DNA of 64,000 nucleotides from Gordonia tangerina (GTDB lineage Bacteria; Actinomycetota; Actinomycetes; Mycobacteriales; Mycobacteriaceae), in the NCBI RefSeq assembly GCF_021556435.1, contig NZ_JAKGCU010000005.1:175489-239488 (forward strand). The letters are read 5' to 3'. Within the stretch, counting starts at the first letter, position 1. The number at the start of each line of letters is the position of its first letter. Below the pieces are notes generated by a model. That model saw only the letters and a program-made list of their open reading frames with translations, was not told the DNA's origin and searched no databases. Made by a program: the position numbers and the translations under genes. This document shows, piece by piece, positions 9,985-21,624 of the stretch.

Positions 9985-11567
9985 GGTGGGGATCCCGCGG
10001 CGTCAGCAGGTGCCGGTCCGCTCACGGTCGGCGGCATCTGTGCCTCGGCGCCGGGAGCGCGGCGCAGTTCGGCAAGGATCTCGGGCCCCTGCATGGTGAT
10101 GTCGCCGGCGCCGAGTGTCAGCACGACGTCGCCAGGTTTGACCCGATCGACGACGAGCTGCGCCAACGTCGAGAGATCCGGCACGAAGAACGCCGGTCGG
10201 TGCACCCGATCGGCGATCGTCGCGCCGCTCACACCGGGGATCGGTTCTTCCCGGGCCCCGTACACATCGGCGATCACCACCTCGTCGGCGAGGTCGAGGG
10301 CCGCCGCGAACTCGTCGGCAAACTCACTTGTGCGCGAGTAGAGATGGGGCTGAAAGACCGCGATCACCCGGCCACCGTCGTCGCCACCCGGCGCTTCGAC
10401 CGCCTCGGCGGCTCTGCTCTCGACGGCCTGTCGTGCCGCGGTGAGCACGGCCCGTACCTCCGTCGGGTGATGCGCGTAGTCGTCGTACACCTCGACGCCG
10501 CCGGCGCGGCCACGCAACTCGAAGCGCCGATGCACCCCACTGAACGCCGCCACCCCGTCGATGACCGACGACAGCGCACTGCCGGTCACCCGACAGGCGA
10601 CGGCGGCACCGATGCAGTTGAGCGCCATGTGCTTACCGGGCACCGTCAACTGCATATCGCGTTCGGCGGTGGGCTCTGCCACCGGCGCACCGAACCGCAC
10701 CCGGGCCAGTCCGCCGGCACCGCGCGGCGACCAGGACACCAGCTCGGCGACATTCGACACCGACGGCGCGAGTGCGGCGTGACGACCCTCGCCATAGCCG
10801 AGGACGGCGACGCCGCGTTCGGCAAGCCCATCGGCACATCGTCCCGCGAAGGCCGCTGCGCCCTCGTCGTCAAGGCACACCACCAGCGACCCACCCGGCC
10901 GAATCCGCTCGGCGAAGGCATCGAAAACCTGCACATAGGCTTCCCGGGTCCCGAAGAAGTCGAGATGATCCGCCTCGATGTTGGTGACCACCGCAACATC
11001 GGGTTCGTACTCGAGCAGGGATCCGTCACTCTCGTCGGCCTCCGCGACGAAGATCGGGCCGCTGCCGTGGTGGGCGTTGGTGCCTGACTCGTTCAGCTCG
11101 CCGCCCACCGCGAACGACGGGTCCTGACCGCAATGCTGCAGGGCCACCACAGCGATCGAGGTGGTCGAGGTCTTGCCGTGGGTGCCCGCGATCAACACCG
11201 TGCGGTAACCGGCCATCAGCTGCGCGAGGACGTGCGGACGCAGCAGGATGGGGATGCCGCGTGAGCGCGCCGCGACCAGCTCCGGATTCGTCTTCGGGAT
11301 CGCGGCGTGGGTGGTGACCACGGCGGTGGGCCCGCCGGGCAGCTGATCAAGCGCCGACGGATCGTGGCCGACCTGGATCCGGGCGCCCCGGGTGCGCAGG
11401 GCGAGGATGCCGCGGCTGTTCTTCGCGTCCGATCCCGACACCCGACCGCCGCGGGCCAGCAGGATTCGGGCGAGCCCACTCATCCCGGCGCCGCCGATCC
11501 CGACCATGTGCACTCGCCGCAGCATCTCCGGCAGGTCGCCGACGGGGGCGATCGGTCCGCTGCTCAT
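9981..11567 (-). CDS. murC: UDP-N-acetylmuramate--L-alanine ligase MurC
   Basis: Cytoplasmic Mur ligase that adds L-Ala to UDP-MurNAc. 528 residues. N-terminal [19 protein letters not shown] is the UDP-binding Rossmann motif; [10 protein letters not shown] is the ATP P-loop; [10 protein letters not shown] and the EADHLDFFG block follow; the C-terminal domain begins near [11 protein letters not shown]. The frame stays open far upstream, but ATG 11567 has a strong GGAGGTGAG just before it and gives the usual N-terminus. It starts 64 nt after murG and ends overlapping ftsQ. Confidence 0.97.
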   Translation of the reverse strand: MSSGPIAPVGDLPEMLRRVHMVGIGGAGMSGLARILLARGGRVSGSDAKNSRGILALRTRGARIQVGHDPSALDQLPGGPTAVVTTHAAIPKTNPELVAARSRGIPILLRPHVLAQLMAGYRTVLIAGTHGKTSTTSIAVVALQHCGQDPSFAVGGELNESGTNAHHGSGPIFVAEADESDGSLLEYEPDVAVVTNIEADHLDFFGTREAYVQVFDAFAERIRPGGSLVVCLDDEGAAAFAGRCADGLAERGVAVLGYGEGRHAALAPSVSNVAELVSWSPRGAGGLARVRFGAPVAEPTAERDMQLTVPGKHMALNCIGAAVACRVTGSALSSVIDGVAAFSGVHRRFELRGRAGGVEVYDDYAHHPTEVRAVLTAARQAVESRAAEAVEAPGGDDGGRVIAVFQPHLYSRTSEFADEFAAALDLADEVVIADVYGAREEPIPGVSGATIADRVHRPAFFVPDLSTLAQLVVDRVKPGDVVLTLGAGDITMQGPEILAELRRAPGAEAQMPPTVSGPAPADAAGSPP

Positions 11568-11631
11568 CGTCTCACCTCCGCAGCCGAGCGCCGGCGAGCG
11601 CCGCCGGTCACGTCCAGTCCTCTGCTCATTG

Positions 11632-12831
11632 TCACCGTTCGTCCGGTGATGCGGGCGAACGAAACGCGGTTCGCAGACGCGCCCGGTACGAACCCGAGCG
11701 ACGGCGGGCGGCGAGCTCGAGCGCGGCGGTCGCGACGGCGTCGGCTGCATCGCGGTGGCCGGTACGGCCGGCCGCGGTCGACATCGCCGACAGCCGATCG
11801 GTGTCGGCGAGCATGGCCGGCACCTCGCGGGCAACCCAGTCCGACGTCAGGTCGACATCGTCGACCAATACCCCACCGCCGCCGTCGACGACGGGCAGGG
11901 CGTTGAGTCGCTGTTCCCCGTTCCCGTGGGGCAAGGGGACGTAGATCGCGGGCAGGCCGGTCGCCGATATCTCCGCGACGGTCATCGCGCCGGACCGGCA
12001 CATCACCAGATCGGCGGCGGCGTAGGCGAGGTCCATCCGTTTGAGGTAGCCCACCCCGCGATAGGGCGGCGCCCCCGGCGGCGAGACCGGAGAGATCGAG
12101 TTCTTCGGCCCGTAGGCGTGCAGGACACCGATACCGGCGTCACCCAACGCCCCGGCCGCGCCGGCGACCGCGTCGTTGAGTCGCTGGGCGCCTTGTGAGC
12201 CGCCGAAGACGAGCAGCGTCGGCGCATCGGCGTCGAGACCGAAATAGTGACGAGCCTTGGCGCGCAGCCCGGGACGGTCGAGTTCGGTGATGACCCCGCG
12301 TACCGGGATGCCCACGACCTCGGCCTCGAGACCGGAGCCGGCCACCGCGGCCATCACCCGATCGGCGAACCGGGCGCCGACCTTGTTCGCGATCCCGGCA
12401 CTCGCATTGGCCTCGTGGATGATGATGGGCAGCCGGCTGCGGCCCCGCACCCGCATGCGGGCCGCGAGGTACGCGGGCAGCGACACGTAGCCGCCGAACC
12501 CGATCACCACGTCGGCGCCGACCGCGGCCAGCACCGATCGGGTCGCCGAGACCGCACCGACCAGCCGCGCAGGCGTCTTGGCCAGTTCCATCCCGGGCTT
12601 GCGCGGCAATGGCACCGGCGGAATGAGTTCGAGTTGGTAGCCCCGTTCGGGGACCAGCGTCGTCTCCAGACCACGGGTGGTGCCCAGCGCCGTCACCTGA
12701 GCCGTGGGGTCCAGCCGGGTCACCGCGTCCGCCACGGCGAGAGCCGGTTCGATGTGTCCGGCGGTCCCGCCTCCGGCCACCACCACCGACAGTGGTCGAT
12801 CCGACCGCGACCGACCTCGCTCAGCACTCAC
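11632..12831 (-). CDS. murG: UDP-GlcNAc:lipid I transferase MurG
   Basis: Peripheral membrane GT28 enzyme that adds GlcNAc to lipid I to make lipid II. The N-terminal glycine loop [20 protein letters not shown], the [14 protein letters not shown] block and [16 protein letters not shown] with PLPHGNGEQ in the C-terminal domain identify it. The start is uncertain. GTG 12831 gives 399 residues, a usual length; an in-frame ATG at 12891 preceded by GGGG would add 20 residues. The frame remains open into ftsW, but those upstream residues look like an antisense-type Arg-rich translation. Confidence 0.95.
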   Translation of the reverse strand: MSAERGRSRSDRPLSVVVAGGGTAGHIEPALAVADAVTRLDPTAQVTALGTTRGLETTLVPERGYQLELIPPVPLPRKPGMELAKTPARLVGAVSATRSVLAAVGADVVIGFGGYVSLPAYLAARMRVRGRSRLPIIIHEANASAGIANKVGARFADRVMAAVAGSGLEAEVVGIPVRGVITELDRPGLRAKARHYFGLDADAPTLLVFGGSQGAQRLNDAVAGAAGALGDAGIGVLHAYGPKNSISPVSPPGAPPYRGVGYLKRMDLAYAAADLVMCRSGAMTVAEISATGLPAIYVPLPHGNGEQRLNALPVVDGGGGVLVDDVDLTSDWVAREVPAMLADTDRLSAMSTAAGRTGHRDAADAVATAALELAARRRSGSYRARLRTAFRSPASPDER

Positions 12832-12958
12832 CGCTGCCCCACTCCATTCACGTTCACGTCGTCGTTCGCCGGTGCCCCCGCGGTTGCGCATGTCCCCGCG
12901 GTCCGGCCCCACGGTCGGTGCCGCGACACGTCGACCGACAGCGGGATCTCGATCGGTG

Positions 12959-14635
12959 TCAGCGCCGGGCGCCGGGGCCGCGTCGCGCCGACGCCCACGG
13001 GCCGGCCGATCCCGACCGGCTGCCCCACGCGTTATCCGCGCCGGCACTGTCGGCTCCCCGACGGTTCGGCCCACCGCGTGTGCGTGAGCCGGCCGATGCG
13101 CGATCACCGCTGCCGCGGCTGCCGGAATACCCCGTACGGTAGTCGACCCGGACGGCGGAGGTGCGCGGTGCCCGGCTGCGTCCCGCCTGACGCCGATCGG
13201 CCGGGGCGCCGGGCTCGGGCGCACCGCCGGGCCGCAACCGCGACCAGACCGTCGCACCCGCAGTCACCGACGGCGTTCGACGGGCCCGCTCGGGCCGCTG
13301 CCGGTCGAGCCGGTCGCGCAGTGCGTCGGCACGACTGGGCCGGTACGGCACCGGAGCGGGCACCCGCAGCCATCTCCCGAACCTGCCACGTTCGCCGCCG
13401 GCGAGCGCCGCCACCGCCTCGGGTTCGTGTCGCGCGGCGTTGGCCAGCAGGCCCAGCATCGCGAGCACGGTCAACGTCGATGTACCGCCGGCCGAGAGCA
13501 GAGGCAGCTGAATACCGGTCACCGGCAACAACCCGATGACGTAGCCGATGTTGATGAACGCCTGCGCGGTGATCAGCACGGTGACGGTGGCCGTCATCAG
13601 ACGTAGGAACGGGTCCACCGATCGCGCCGCGATCCGGAAGCCGATGAAGGCCAGGATCGCGAACAGGAGCACCACCAGCAATCCGCCGACCAGTCCGAGT
13701 TCCTCACCGATGATCGCGAAGATGAAGTCGTTGTGGGCATTGGGCAGATAGTTCCATTTGGCACGGCTCTGGCCGAGTCCGACGCCGAAGACACCACCGT
13801 TGGCCAGGGCGAACGTCGCCTGCCGGGCTTGATAGCCTGCGCCCTGCGGGTCGTCGATGCTGCCGAGAAAGCTCATCACTCGCTGCGACCGGTAGCCCTC
13901 GACCAACGCCAGCACCACCGCCAGCGCGGCGCCGACGGCGGCAAAGGAGAGAAACACCTTCACCGGCAGGCCGGCGAACCACAGCAACGCACCGACGATG
14001 ATCGCGATGGTGATGGTGGTGGACAGATTCGGTTCCAGGATGATCAACACACAGATCAGCAATGACACCGGCAGCAGCGGGATGAGCAGTTCCTTCAGCG
14101 ATGCGTTCTCCCGGCGCCGCGACGCGAGCAGGTGGGCACCCCAGACACAGAGCGCCACCTTCACCAGCTCCGAGGGCTGCACCGACAAACCGCCCACGAC
14201 GAACCAGCGCCGGGCGCCCTGGCTCAGCGTACCGATACCCGGGACGAGCACGAGCGCAAGCAGGACCGTGGTGATCACGATCAGCGGTGCGGCCACTCGA
14301 CGCAGCAGCCGCACCGGTAGCCGCACCATCACGTAGAAGCCGAACAGACCCAGCAGCGCGAAGATGACCTGTGTCGCGAACAGCCCGTAGGCCGATCCCT
14401 GCTTCGAATAGCCCTCCACCGAGGAGGCCGAGAGCACCATCACCAGACCGAACGCGGTCAACAGGAACGCGATGGTCAGGATCAGGTGGTACGACGCCAA
14501 CGGTCGCGAGAGCAGATTGCGGATGGCCTCGACCACGGCGGCCGGCCAGGAGCCCTCGAACGTCGACCGGGAATCGGATCGTGTCGTCGACTGGGATCGA
14601 CCGGCCGACGACGCCTGCTCGGTCGGCGAGCTCAC
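12959..14635 (-). CDS. ftsW: septal peptidoglycan polymerase FtsW
   Basis: SEDS-family glycosyltransferase that polymerises lipid II at the septum together with FtsI. 558 residues. A hydrophilic N-tail (1-45) is followed by about ten membrane helices, with conserved [14 protein letters not shown], the NLSTTITIA block, the [31 protein letters not shown] loop and [11 protein letters not shown] 150-residue Arg/Gly/Ser/Ala-rich C-terminal tail is predicted disordered and is probably cytoplasmic; long tails occur in mycobacterial FtsW. The start overlaps the murD stop by 4 nt (ATGA). Confidence 0.96.
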   Translation of the reverse strand: MSSPTEQASSAGRSQSTTRSDSRSTFEGSWPAAVVEAIRNLLSRPLASYHLILTIAFLLTAFGLVMVLSASSVEGYSKQGSAYGLFATQVIFALLGLFGFYVMVRLPVRLLRRVAAPLIVITTVLLALVLVPGIGTLSQGARRWFVVGGLSVQPSELVKVALCVWGAHLLASRRRENASLKELLIPLLPVSLLICVLIILEPNLSTTITIAIIVGALLWFAGLPVKVFLSFAAVGAALAVVLALVEGYRSQRVMSFLGSIDDPQGAGYQARQATFALANGGVFGVGLGQSRAKWNYLPNAHNDFIFAIIGEELGLVGGLLVVLLFAILAFIGFRIAARSVDPFLRLMTATVTVLITAQAFINIGYVIGLLPVTGIQLPLLSAGGTSTLTVLAMLGLLANAARHEPEAVAALAGGERGRFGRWLRVPAPVPYRPSRADALRDRLDRQRPERARRTPSVTAGATVWSRLRPGGAPEPGAPADRRQAGRSRAPRTSAVRVDYRTGYSGSRGSGDRASAGSRTRGGPNRRGADSAGADNAWGSRSGSAGPWASARRGPGARR

Positions 14636-16203
14636 TGCGACGACCCGCCCGCCCGTCGGGCGTCCGGCAACGCCCGGGCCGCGTCGGCGAAGGCGTCGCC
14701 GCGGGCACCGTATCCGGCGAACATGTCCAGCGATGCGGCTGCCGGCGCCAGCAGGACCGCGTCCGGGCGATCGACGGCACGTGTCGCGAGGTGGGTGGCC
14801 ACCTCGACCGCGCGGGTCATCACCGCGCCCGCGGGCTCGACCGACCCTCCGAAGGGTCGGGAATCCGCCGTGATGATCGCCGGGAAATCCGCGGTGCGGT
14901 CGCTCACCGGGGTCGCAGAAGCGTGCTGAACGGTCACCCGCCCATCGTCCCCTGTGAACACTGTGACTGCTGGGACTTCTGGGGCGTGTCGCGCGATCGC
15001 CTCGACGATCAAGTCTCGGTCCCGGCCGATGGCCACGACACCGGCCAGTCGGTCCCGGGTGTCGCGGATCATGTCGTCGACGGCCGCACCCTTGAGCAGC
15101 CCACCGGCCACCAGCACCACCCGGCGATGGCCGAGGATCGCGGCGTGGGCGGCGTGCGGATTGGTCGCCTTGGAGTCGTCGACGTAGTCCAGACCCGCCG
15201 CCGTCGCCACGATCTCCCCGCGGTGGGCGGCCGGACGGAATTGCCGCAGGCCCGAGGCCACCTGGTCTGGCGTCAGACCCGCGGCCAGCGCCAACGATGC
15301 GGCGGCCAACGCGTCGGCCACCCCGGACGGCCCCGGCGGGTGGATCGCCGACGCCTCGATGAGGTCTCGCGACGAGTCATCGGGCCCGAATGCGCGGTCG
15401 ACGAGGATGCCGTCGCGCACACCGAGTTCACCATGGCGCCCGGGTGGGCCGAGGGTGAAGCCAACTCGGCGGCCGACGACCGGCAGCCCCGACGCGATCG
15501 GATCATCGAGACCCACCACCCCCACGGCTCCGTGCAATGCGTTGGCCTTCGCGTGCGCGTAGGCGTCGAAGGACCCGTGCCAGTCGAGATGGTCCTCCGC
15601 CACGTTGAGCACCACGCCCGCCTCCGGCGCCACCGAGGGTGCCCAGTGCAACTGGAAGGACGACAGTTCGACGCAGAGGATGTCGACCCGCGGACGCCGG
15701 TTCATGGCGTCGAGGACGGGTAGGCCGATGTTTCCGCAGGCCGCGGCGGCGCGACCGGCACCGGTGACGATGTCGGCGAGCATCGAGGTGGTCGTGGTCT
15801 TCCCGTTCGTGCCGGTCACCACCAGCCAGGTGCGTGGCGGACCGAGCAGACCTGCCCGGTCGATCCGCCACGCCAGTTCCACTTCACCCCACACCGGCAA
15901 CCCGGAGCCGTGTAGCCGGGCGATCAGCGGGTGCGTCGGCGCGAAACCCGGTGACACGATCACCAGTTCGAACGCATCAAGCCCACCGTCGGCATCGGCC
16001 AATGCGTCGATCGCGATCTGGTTTACGCCGGCGGCGGTGAGCTCGTCGTCGATCTGGTCGGCGAACCGGGCGTCGACCACGGTCACCTCCGCGCCCATGG
16101 CGATGAGGTGATGTGCCGCGGACCGGCCGGCGGTCCCGGCACCCGCCACCAACACGCCGGTACCGGCGATGGCGGCGACGTCGATGTCGGCGCGCTCAGC
16201 CAC
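14632..16203 (-). CDS. murD: UDP-MurNAc-L-Ala--D-Glu ligase MurD
   Basis: Cytoplasmic Mur ligase that adds D-Glu. 523 residues. [17 protein letters not shown] is the N-terminal nucleotide-type fold, [13 protein letters not shown] the P-loop, CVELSSFQL and [11 protein letters not shown] the central-domain motifs, and [30 protein letters not shown] the C-terminal domain. The GTG at 16203 is chosen because it starts the family-length protein and overlaps the mraY stop by 8 nt. It is followed by ftsW with a 4-nt overlap. Confidence 0.96.
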   Translation of the reverse strand: MAERADIDVAAIAGTGVLVAGAGTAGRSAAHHLIAMGAEVTVVDARFADQIDDELTAAGVNQIAIDALADADGGLDAFELVIVSPGFAPTHPLIARLHGSGLPVWGEVELAWRIDRAGLLGPPRTWLVVTGTNGKTTTTSMLADIVTGAGRAAAACGNIGLPVLDAMNRRPRVDILCVELSSFQLHWAPSVAPEAGVVLNVAEDHLDWHGSFDAYAHAKANALHGAVGVVGLDDPIASGLPVVGRRVGFTLGPPGRHGELGVRDGILVDRAFGPDDSSRDLIEASAIHPPGPSGVADALAAASLALAAGLTPDQVASGLRQFRPAAHRGEIVATAAGLDYVDDSKATNPHAAHAAILGHRRVVLVAGGLLKGAAVDDMIRDTRDRLAGVVAIGRDRDLIVEAIARHAPEVPAVTVFTGDDGRVTVQHASATPVSDRTADFPAIITADSRPFGGSVEPAGAVMTRAVEVATHLATRAVDRPDAVLLAPAAASLDMFAGYGARGDAFADAARALPDARRAGGSSQ

Positions 16204-17290
16204 TGACGGCCAGGAACTCGCTGTAGAACAGGGACAGGCCGAGCGCACACGCGATGGCGGTGAGCAGCCAGAACCGGATGATCACCGTCGTCTCCGCCCA
16301 ACCGCCGAGTTCGAAATGGTGATGGAACGGGGCCATCCGGAACACACGGCGACCGGTGGTCCGGAAGAACGCGATCTGGATGACCACCGACACGATCTCG
16401 GCCACGAACAGCGCGCCGATCACCACGGCGAGCAGTTCGGTGCGCGTCGTGATCGACAACCCGGCCAGCATGCCGCCCAGAGCCAGCGATCCTGTGTCGC
16501 CCATGAAGATCTTGGCCGGCGCCGCATTCCACCACAGGAAGCCGAGGCAGGCCCCGCCACCGGCCACCGCGATCAGCGCGAGGTCGAGCGGATCGCGGAC
16601 CACATAGCAGCCCGGCGTGATCTCCTGTGTCGTCTTCGGTCCCCCCGTGCATGCGTTGCGGTACTGCCAGAACGTCACGAGCACATAGGAACCCAGCACC
16701 ATCGCCATCGAACCGGCCGCCAGGCCGTCGAGACCGTCGGTGAAGTTGACCGCGTTCGACCAGGCGGCGACGACCAGCCAGCAGAACACCACGAAGACCG
16801 CCGACCACATCGAGATCGCATCGATGTCGCGGACGTAGGACAGGTTCGTGCTGGCCGGGGTGTAGCCCGCGTCATTGCGGAACTGCAGCACGAGCACTCC
16901 GAACAGAATCGCTGCGGCGAACTGCCCGATGGATTTGGCGGTCTTGTTGAGCCCCAGATTGCGGTGCTTGCGGATCTTGATGATGTCGTCGAGGAAGCCG
17001 ACTCCGCCCAGGGCGGTCGCGAGCCCGAGGACCAGCAGGCCGGAAGCAGTGACGCCCGTGCCGCCGGTGAAGAGGCCCACGAGGTGAGAACCGAAGTAAC
17101 CCGCCCACAGGCCGACCAGGATCGCCACGCCACCCATCGACGGGGTGCCACGCTTGGTCTGATGGCTCTGTGGGCCCTCGACGCGGATCTCCTGGCCGAA
17201 GCCCTGTCGGGTGAATAGCCGGATCAAGACCGGCGTCAGCAGGATCGACACCGCCAACGCGATCCCGCCCGCGATCAGGATCTGGGTCAC
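16196..17290 (-). CDS. mraY: phospho-MurNAc-pentapeptide transferase MraY
   Basis: Polytopic membrane enzyme that makes lipid I from UDP-MurNAc-pentapeptide and decaprenyl phosphate. 364 residues and about ten helices. Visible signatures are [12 protein letters not shown] near the N-terminus, GFLDDIIK with the catalytic aspartate pair, [27 protein letters not shown] and the [15 protein letters not shown] loop. The GTG start at 17290 has no strong ribosome binding site. The 168 nt between the murF remnant and mraY are non-coding. Confidence 0.96.
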   Translation of the reverse strand: MTQILIAGGIALAVSILLTPVLIRLFTRQGFGQEIRVEGPQSHQTKRGTPSMGGVAILVGLWAGYFGSHLVGLFTGGTGVTASGLLVLGLATALGGVGFLDDIIKIRKHRNLGLNKTAKSIGQFAAAILFGVLVLQFRNDAGYTPASTNLSYVRDIDAISMWSAVFVVFCWLVVAAWSNAVNFTDGLDGLAAGSMAMVLGSYVLVTFWQYRNACTGGPKTTQEITPGCYVVRDPLDLALIAVAGGGACLGFLWWNAAPAKIFMGDTGSLALGGMLAGLSITTRTELLAVVIGALFVAEIVSVVIQIAFFRTTGRRVFRMAPFHHHFELGGWAETTVIIRFWLLTAIACALGLSLFYSEFLAVSG

Positions 17291-17458
17291 CGGCGCATCC
17301 CAGTCTGCCCGGGCGCCATGAGTCCCCCAGTCAACCTGCCTGCTTCCCGTCTGACCGCAGTCGTCTGCTCGAGGAGTCGGTCCCCTGTCACGCTCGTCAC
17401 TGCCTCTCGTCCGTCGTCATCTGTCCCCGCCGCACGGTCCCCCACACGACTTGCCGGC
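17291..17458 (-). other. non-coding gap between murF remnant and mraY
   Basis: In the other dcw junctions downstream of murE the genes overlap or lie close together. Here 168 nt separate the stop of the MurF-like remnant from the mraY start. The only frame is a 20-codon open stretch overlapping the remnant's stop (ATG inside GTATGAGCC), which I do not consider a gene. This gap may mark a rearrangement point. Confidence 0.5.
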
Positions 17459-17914
17459 TCATACCCGGCCCTCCTGCCAGATCCCGGCGAGCGCCGTGAC
17501 GGCCGGGTCGGCGCCTGCCACGAGGATCACGTCATCGGGCCCGGGCCGCCACCCGGAGTCCTCGGCGAGCACCGCACCGGCCTCGTCGGCAGTCGCGACC
17601 ATACGCACCTCGTCTCCCCAGGAGCCTTCCATCACCGCGCCCTGATGCAGCGCCCGCACCGCGCGCGATTCTCCCACGCACAAGGTCTTGTCGACTGCCA
17701 GACGGACAGCCTGGCGACCGATGCGGTCGTGCTCGATCACACGCTCGTTCTCCGACGTCTCGCCGCTGACCGTGAGTTCGCCGAGGACGGCCCACGTACG
17801 GACCCCGTCGGCGGACGTGCGGGCAGTGGCCGCGGCCTGCACCAGGTCACGCAACATCACGCGCACGTCCTCGACTCCGCCTCGGGCCGGCGCCACCAAC
17901 ACCGTGGGCGCCAT
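17459..17914 (-). CDS. MurF C-terminal-domain-like remnant (catalytic domains missing)
   Basis: This occupies the murF position between murE and mraY but encodes only 151 residues, against about 500 for MurF. Residues 35-100 match the MurF C-terminal domain: RTWAVLGEL, EHDRIGRQAVRLAV, RALHQGAVMEGSWGDE. The N-terminal UDP-binding domain and the central ATPase domain with its GxxGKT loop are absent, and there is no room for them in the neighbouring gaps. The DAYNANP motif that normally opens this domain is replaced by APARGGVED, and the usual VLVKAS near the end reads VILVAG. The frame is clean, the start is coupled to murE (TGATG), and a GAGGA precedes it. It could be a decayed gene or a repurposed stand-alone domain. 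Confidence 0.8.
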   Translation of the reverse strand: MAPTVLVAPARGGVEDVRVMLRDLVQAAATARTSADGVRTWAVLGELTVSGETSENERVIEHDRIGRQAVRLAVDKTLCVGESRAVRALHQGAVMEGSWGDEVRMVATADEAGAVLAEDSGWRPGPDDVILVAGADPAVTALAGIWQEGRV

Positions 17915-19548
17915 CACGAGTCCTCGGCGCCGGTGGACGCTCGTATGGAGTCGAGTGCCTCGGCGGCCACCACGCGATCGTCGAACGGATGCTTCACCCC
18001 GTTGATCTCCTGTCCGGTCTCGTGTCCTTTACCGGCGATCAACACCGTGTCCCCCGGCTGCGCCCACTGCGTCGCCGCGCGGATGGCCGCAGCGCGATCA
18101 CCGATCTCCCGGACCTCGGCGCCACCGGTCTCGTCGACCGACCGGGCTCCGTCGAGCATCTCCGATCGGATGGCGGCCGGGTCCTCGGTGCGCGGGTTGT
18201 CGTCGGTGATGATCGCGAGGTCGGCTGCGCGCGCCGCGATCTCGCCCATCATCGGCCGTTTCCCGGTGTCGCGGTCGCCTCCGGCGCCGACCACCACCGC
18301 GACCCTGCCACGGGTCTGCTGCCGCAGCGTCGCGATCACCGCCTCGAGGGCGGCGGGTTTGTGCGCGTAGTCGACGACGACGAGGAAATCCTGTCCCCGA
18401 TCCACCCGTTCGAGGCGGCCGGGCACCGACACCTCGGCGATTGCCTGTGCCGCGGTCGTGGTGGGCACCCCCGCACCGACCGCGATCGCGACGGCCATCG
18501 TCGCGTTGGCGACGTTGTATCGGCCGGGCAACGGCACGGTCAGCTCATGGTGCGCGCCACCCGCCACGGCGATCTGTGCATGCTGGCGACCGTCGGCATC
18601 GATCGTCGAGGGCCCGGCATGCCACTGAGCCGGCACGGGACCGGTGGAGACGGTGACCGGCGCTCCCGGACGGTCCACGGTCCGCGGGTCGCCGCGCGCG
18701 ACCTCGACCATGCGCCGGCCCCAGTCGTCGTCCACGCAGATGACCGACCGCACCGCCGCGGTCGGCGAACCGGGGGCAAACAGTTGGGCCTTCGCGTCGA
18801 AGTACGCGCGCATCGTCCCGTGGAAGTCGAGATGATCCTGCGACAGGTTGGTGAAAGCGCCGACCGCGAAATGCGCGCCATCCACCCGACCGAGCGCGAG
18901 CGCATGGCTGGACACCTCCATCACCACGGCGTCCACCCCGCGCTCGAGCATCGTCGCCAGCAAGGCCTGCAGAGTCGGTGCCTCCGGCGTGGTGAGGGTG
19001 CTCGGTTGCGCCACACCGTCGATCCGGGTCTGCACGGTGCCGATGAGCCCGACCGAGTGACCCGCCGCCAGCAGCGCGGCCTCCACCATGTAGGCGGTCG
19101 TGGTCTTGCCCGAGGTGCCCGTGATACCGATCAGCTTGAGGCGGCGTGACGGATGGCCGTAGATGCGCGCGCTGAGCTGACCGAGAACGGCGCGCGGATT
19201 CGGGTGGACGAGCACCGCGCACGCGGCGTCGGGACCCAGCACCCCCGCCAACTCCGCGCGGCCCGCAGGGTCTGTCACTATCGCCGTCGCGCCGGCGGCA
19301 ACGGCCTGATCGGCGAACCGGGCGCCGTGCGTCCGGTCGCCCGGCAACGCCGCGAACAGATCACCGGGGTGGACGTCCTGGCCACGCAAGGTGACCCCGG
19401 TGACCGCCACGTCTGTGGGTACCGTGCCGACGAGGTCCACGCGGGCCCCGGTGGACGCCGACAACACCGACACCGGGGTCGGGGACACGGTGGTCGGCCG
19501 AAGCATCTCCGCAGCGACCTTCGAACGCTTACGGCGAGTCGACGCCAT
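17914..19548 (-). CDS. murE: UDP-MurNAc-L-Ala-D-Glu--meso-DAP ligase MurE
   Basis: Cytoplasmic Mur ligase that adds the third residue of the stem peptide. 544 residues. The P-loop GTSGKTTT is at 144-151; [12 protein letters not shown] and [15 protein letters not shown] follow; [11 protein letters not shown] opens the C-terminal domain. DNPR at 450-453 is the signature for meso-diaminopimelate selection, consistent with the mycolata wall. The N-terminal 20 residues are basic and variable. Its stop shares bases with the start of the MurF-like remnant. Confidence 0.97.
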   Translation of the reverse strand: MASTRRKRSKVAAEMLRPTTVSPTPVSVLSASTGARVDLVGTVPTDVAVTGVTLRGQDVHPGDLFAALPGDRTHGARFADQAVAAGATAIVTDPAGRAELAGVLGPDAACAVLVHPNPRAVLGQLSARIYGHPSRRLKLIGITGTSGKTTTAYMVEAALLAAGHSVGLIGTVQTRIDGVAQPSTLTTPEAPTLQALLATMLERGVDAVVMEVSSHALALGRVDGAHFAVGAFTNLSQDHLDFHGTMRAYFDAKAQLFAPGSPTAAVRSVICVDDDWGRRMVEVARGDPRTVDRPGAPVTVSTGPVPAQWHAGPSTIDADGRQHAQIAVAGGAHHELTVPLPGRYNVANATMAVAIAVGAGVPTTTAAQAIAEVSVPGRLERVDRGQDFLVVVDYAHKPAALEAVIATLRQQTRGRVAVVVGAGGDRDTGKRPMMGEIAARAADLAIITDDNPRTEDPAAIRSEMLDGARSVDETGGAEVREIGDRAAAIRAATQWAQPGDTVLIAGKGHETGQEINGVKHPFDDRVVAAEALDSIRASTGAEDS

Positions 19549-19698
19549 CTCCTTGCTCCCGCCTCCTCGCTGATCTTCTCGTCACTACCCGGGTCGGGCA
19601 CGCCGGAACTCACTCACGATACCGTCAGCCACACCGACCCCGTGTACCGGAGAGGCCGATCTGGACATGCGTGCGCCGGCCTGGACACCCGTGAGCCG

Positions 19699-21612
19699 TC
19701 AGTCCGCCTGCAGGGTCAGCCGCGCCTGCGGCTTGGCCGACAGCGGCACCCGGTCACGCTGCATCAACCAGGAGGCGAGGGTCCCGAACATCGGCGCGGC
19801 CGACTGGCCGCCGGAACCGTCCGAGCTGCGTTTGGGATTGTCGAGCATGATCCCGATCACGTAGCGCGGATCGTCGGCCGGCGCGATCCCGGCGAAGGTG
19901 ATGTTGTAGCGCGAGTTCGAATAGCAGCCGCAGTCGGGGTCGACCTGCTGCGCGGTGCCGGTCTTGCCGGACATCTGATACCCCGCAACCGCACCCGTGT
20001 AGCCGGTCCCCTGCTGGACACCCATCGGATCCTTCTGAAGCACCGCTCGGAACATGTCCCGCACAGTGCCGGCCGTCTGCGGACTCACCACCCGCACTCC
20101 CGCCGGCCGGGTCATGTCGTCGACCGGTTGCCCGTCACGCTGCTCGGACAACAGGATTCGCGGCGGTATGCGTAAACCGTCGTTCGCGATCGCCTGATAC
20201 ATCCCGGTCATCTGCAGCAGAGTCATCGACAGACCCTGCCCGATCGGGAGGTTGGCGAAAGAGCCGCCGGACCATTGGCTCAGCGCCGGAACCTCACCAG
20301 CGCTCTCGGCCGGCAGGCCGACGCCGGTGCGTTGCCCCAGACCGAATCGGTTGACCATGTCGGCGAAGCGCTTCTCGCCGACCTTGCGGGCCAGCATGAG
20401 CGTGCCGACATTCGACGATTTACCGAAGATCCCGGTCGTGGTGTAGGGCTCCACCCCGTGCGCCCAGGCGTCGTTGACGGTCACCCCGGCCATGTGGATG
20501 TTGCCCGGAACCCGATGCACCTCGGTGGGCGTGGTGACGCCGTACTCGATTGCCGCGGCGGCGGTGATGATCTTGTTCACCGAGCCCGGTTCGAACGGCG
20601 AGGTGACCGCGCGGTTGCCCAGATCGGCGTCCTGCTGGTCCTCGAGCGGTTGCGCCGCGTTGAAGGTACTGTCATTGGCCATCGCGATCACCTCGCCGGT
20701 GTGTGCGTCGAGCACCACCGCCGAGGCGTTCTGGGCGCCAGAGGCCGCCTTGGCGGCGTTGACCTGACTCTGCACGAACCATTGCACGTCCGAATCGATG
20801 GTCAGGCGCACCGCAGCGCCATTGATGGCGGGATGGACGTTGCGGGTGCTGCCCGGGATGACCGCGCCGTCCGAACCGCGATCGTAGGTCTTGGAGCCGT
20901 CGGTGCCGGCCAGGGTGGAGTCCAGTGACGCCTCGAGTCCGATCAGTCCGTTGCCGTCGTAGTTGACGTCGCCGATGATGTTGGCTCCCAACGACCCGCC
21001 GGGGTACAGCCGGATCGCCTGGGGATCGGCGCCGACTTCGGGGAACTCCGAGGTGATGGCGCCGGCCACCTCGGGGCTGACCGAGCGGGCGAGGTAGACG
21101 AACGTGTCATCGCTCTTGAGTTTGTCGAGCAGATCCTGCTCGGCGATCGATCCCCCGAGCGCTGAAGACACCCCGCGGGCAATCTCGGCGAGTCGTTCGT
21201 CCACGTCGGGTAGCGCGTCGTCCTTCTCGTGTGCCTCCGCGATCGACTTGCGTACCGCCTGTGGCAAGAACGTCAACGCCCGCGCCTCGTCGGTGTAGGC
21301 CAGAGGCCGGCCGTTGCGGTCGAGGATCGCCCCGCGTTTCGCGGTGAGCACCTGGGTGTACTCGCGCTGCAGCGCGGCTTCCGCCGAGATCGACGACGCC
21401 TCGATCGTGTGCACGACGATCATCCGGACAGCGACCGCGAGCACCGCCACGATCACGATGATCCCGGCGATCCGGCTGCGGCCGAGGAAGGAATCGGGAC
21501 GGTTGGGTCTCCGGCCTGCCGAGCCCGAACCCCGACCGCGTGATCCACCTCGTCCACTCCCGGACCCACCCGCGTCGAGGCGCTGGAAGACGGCACGTGT
21601 CATGGTTGCCAA
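19699..21612 (-). CDS. ftsI: septal transpeptidase FtsI/PBP3 (PbpB)
   Basis: Class B penicillin-binding protein that cross-links septal peptidoglycan with FtsW. 637 residues: a Gly/Arg-rich cytoplasmic tail (1-45), one membrane helix (about 48-66), the PBP dimerisation region, and a transpeptidase domain with active-site SVNK (344-347), SSN (399-401) and KTGT (550-553). There are no PASTA repeats. A Cys pair (DCGC, about 560) follows the KTGT motif. It lies 12 nt downstream of ftsL and 150 nt before murE. Confidence 0.96.
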   Translation of the reverse strand: MATMTRAVFQRLDAGGSGSGRGGSRGRGSGSAGRRPNRPDSFLGRSRIAGIIVIVAVLAVAVRMIVVHTIEASSISAEAALQREYTQVLTAKRGAILDRNGRPLAYTDEARALTFLPQAVRKSIAEAHEKDDALPDVDERLAEIARGVSSALGGSIAEQDLLDKLKSDDTFVYLARSVSPEVAGAITSEFPEVGADPQAIRLYPGGSLGANIIGDVNYDGNGLIGLEASLDSTLAGTDGSKTYDRGSDGAVIPGSTRNVHPAINGAAVRLTIDSDVQWFVQSQVNAAKAASGAQNASAVVLDAHTGEVIAMANDSTFNAAQPLEDQQDADLGNRAVTSPFEPGSVNKIITAAAAIEYGVTTPTEVHRVPGNIHMAGVTVNDAWAHGVEPYTTTGIFGKSSNVGTLMLARKVGEKRFADMVNRFGLGQRTGVGLPAESAGEVPALSQWSGGSFANLPIGQGLSMTLLQMTGMYQAIANDGLRIPPRILLSEQRDGQPVDDMTRPAGVRVVSPQTAGTVRDMFRAVLQKDPMGVQQGTGYTGAVAGYQMSGKTGTAQQVDPDCGCYSNSRYNITFAGIAPADDPRYVIGIMLDNPKRSSDGSGGQSAAPMFGTLASWLMQRDRVPLSAKPQARLTLQAD

Positions 21613-21624
21613 TTGTCCGCTCGC

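Noticed and set aside
12832..13257. N-terminal extension of MurG into ftsW
   Set aside because: The extra 142 residues are Arg/Pro-rich and overlap the ftsW tail; MurG of normal length starts at 12831 (or 12891).
14371..15723. 450-codon plus-strand frame
   Set aside because: Antisense to ftsW and murD, which carry full family motifs.
17291..17458. 20-codon open frame after the murF remnant
   Set aside because: Too short, no family similarity, and its start overlaps the remnant's stop without a ribosome binding site of its own.
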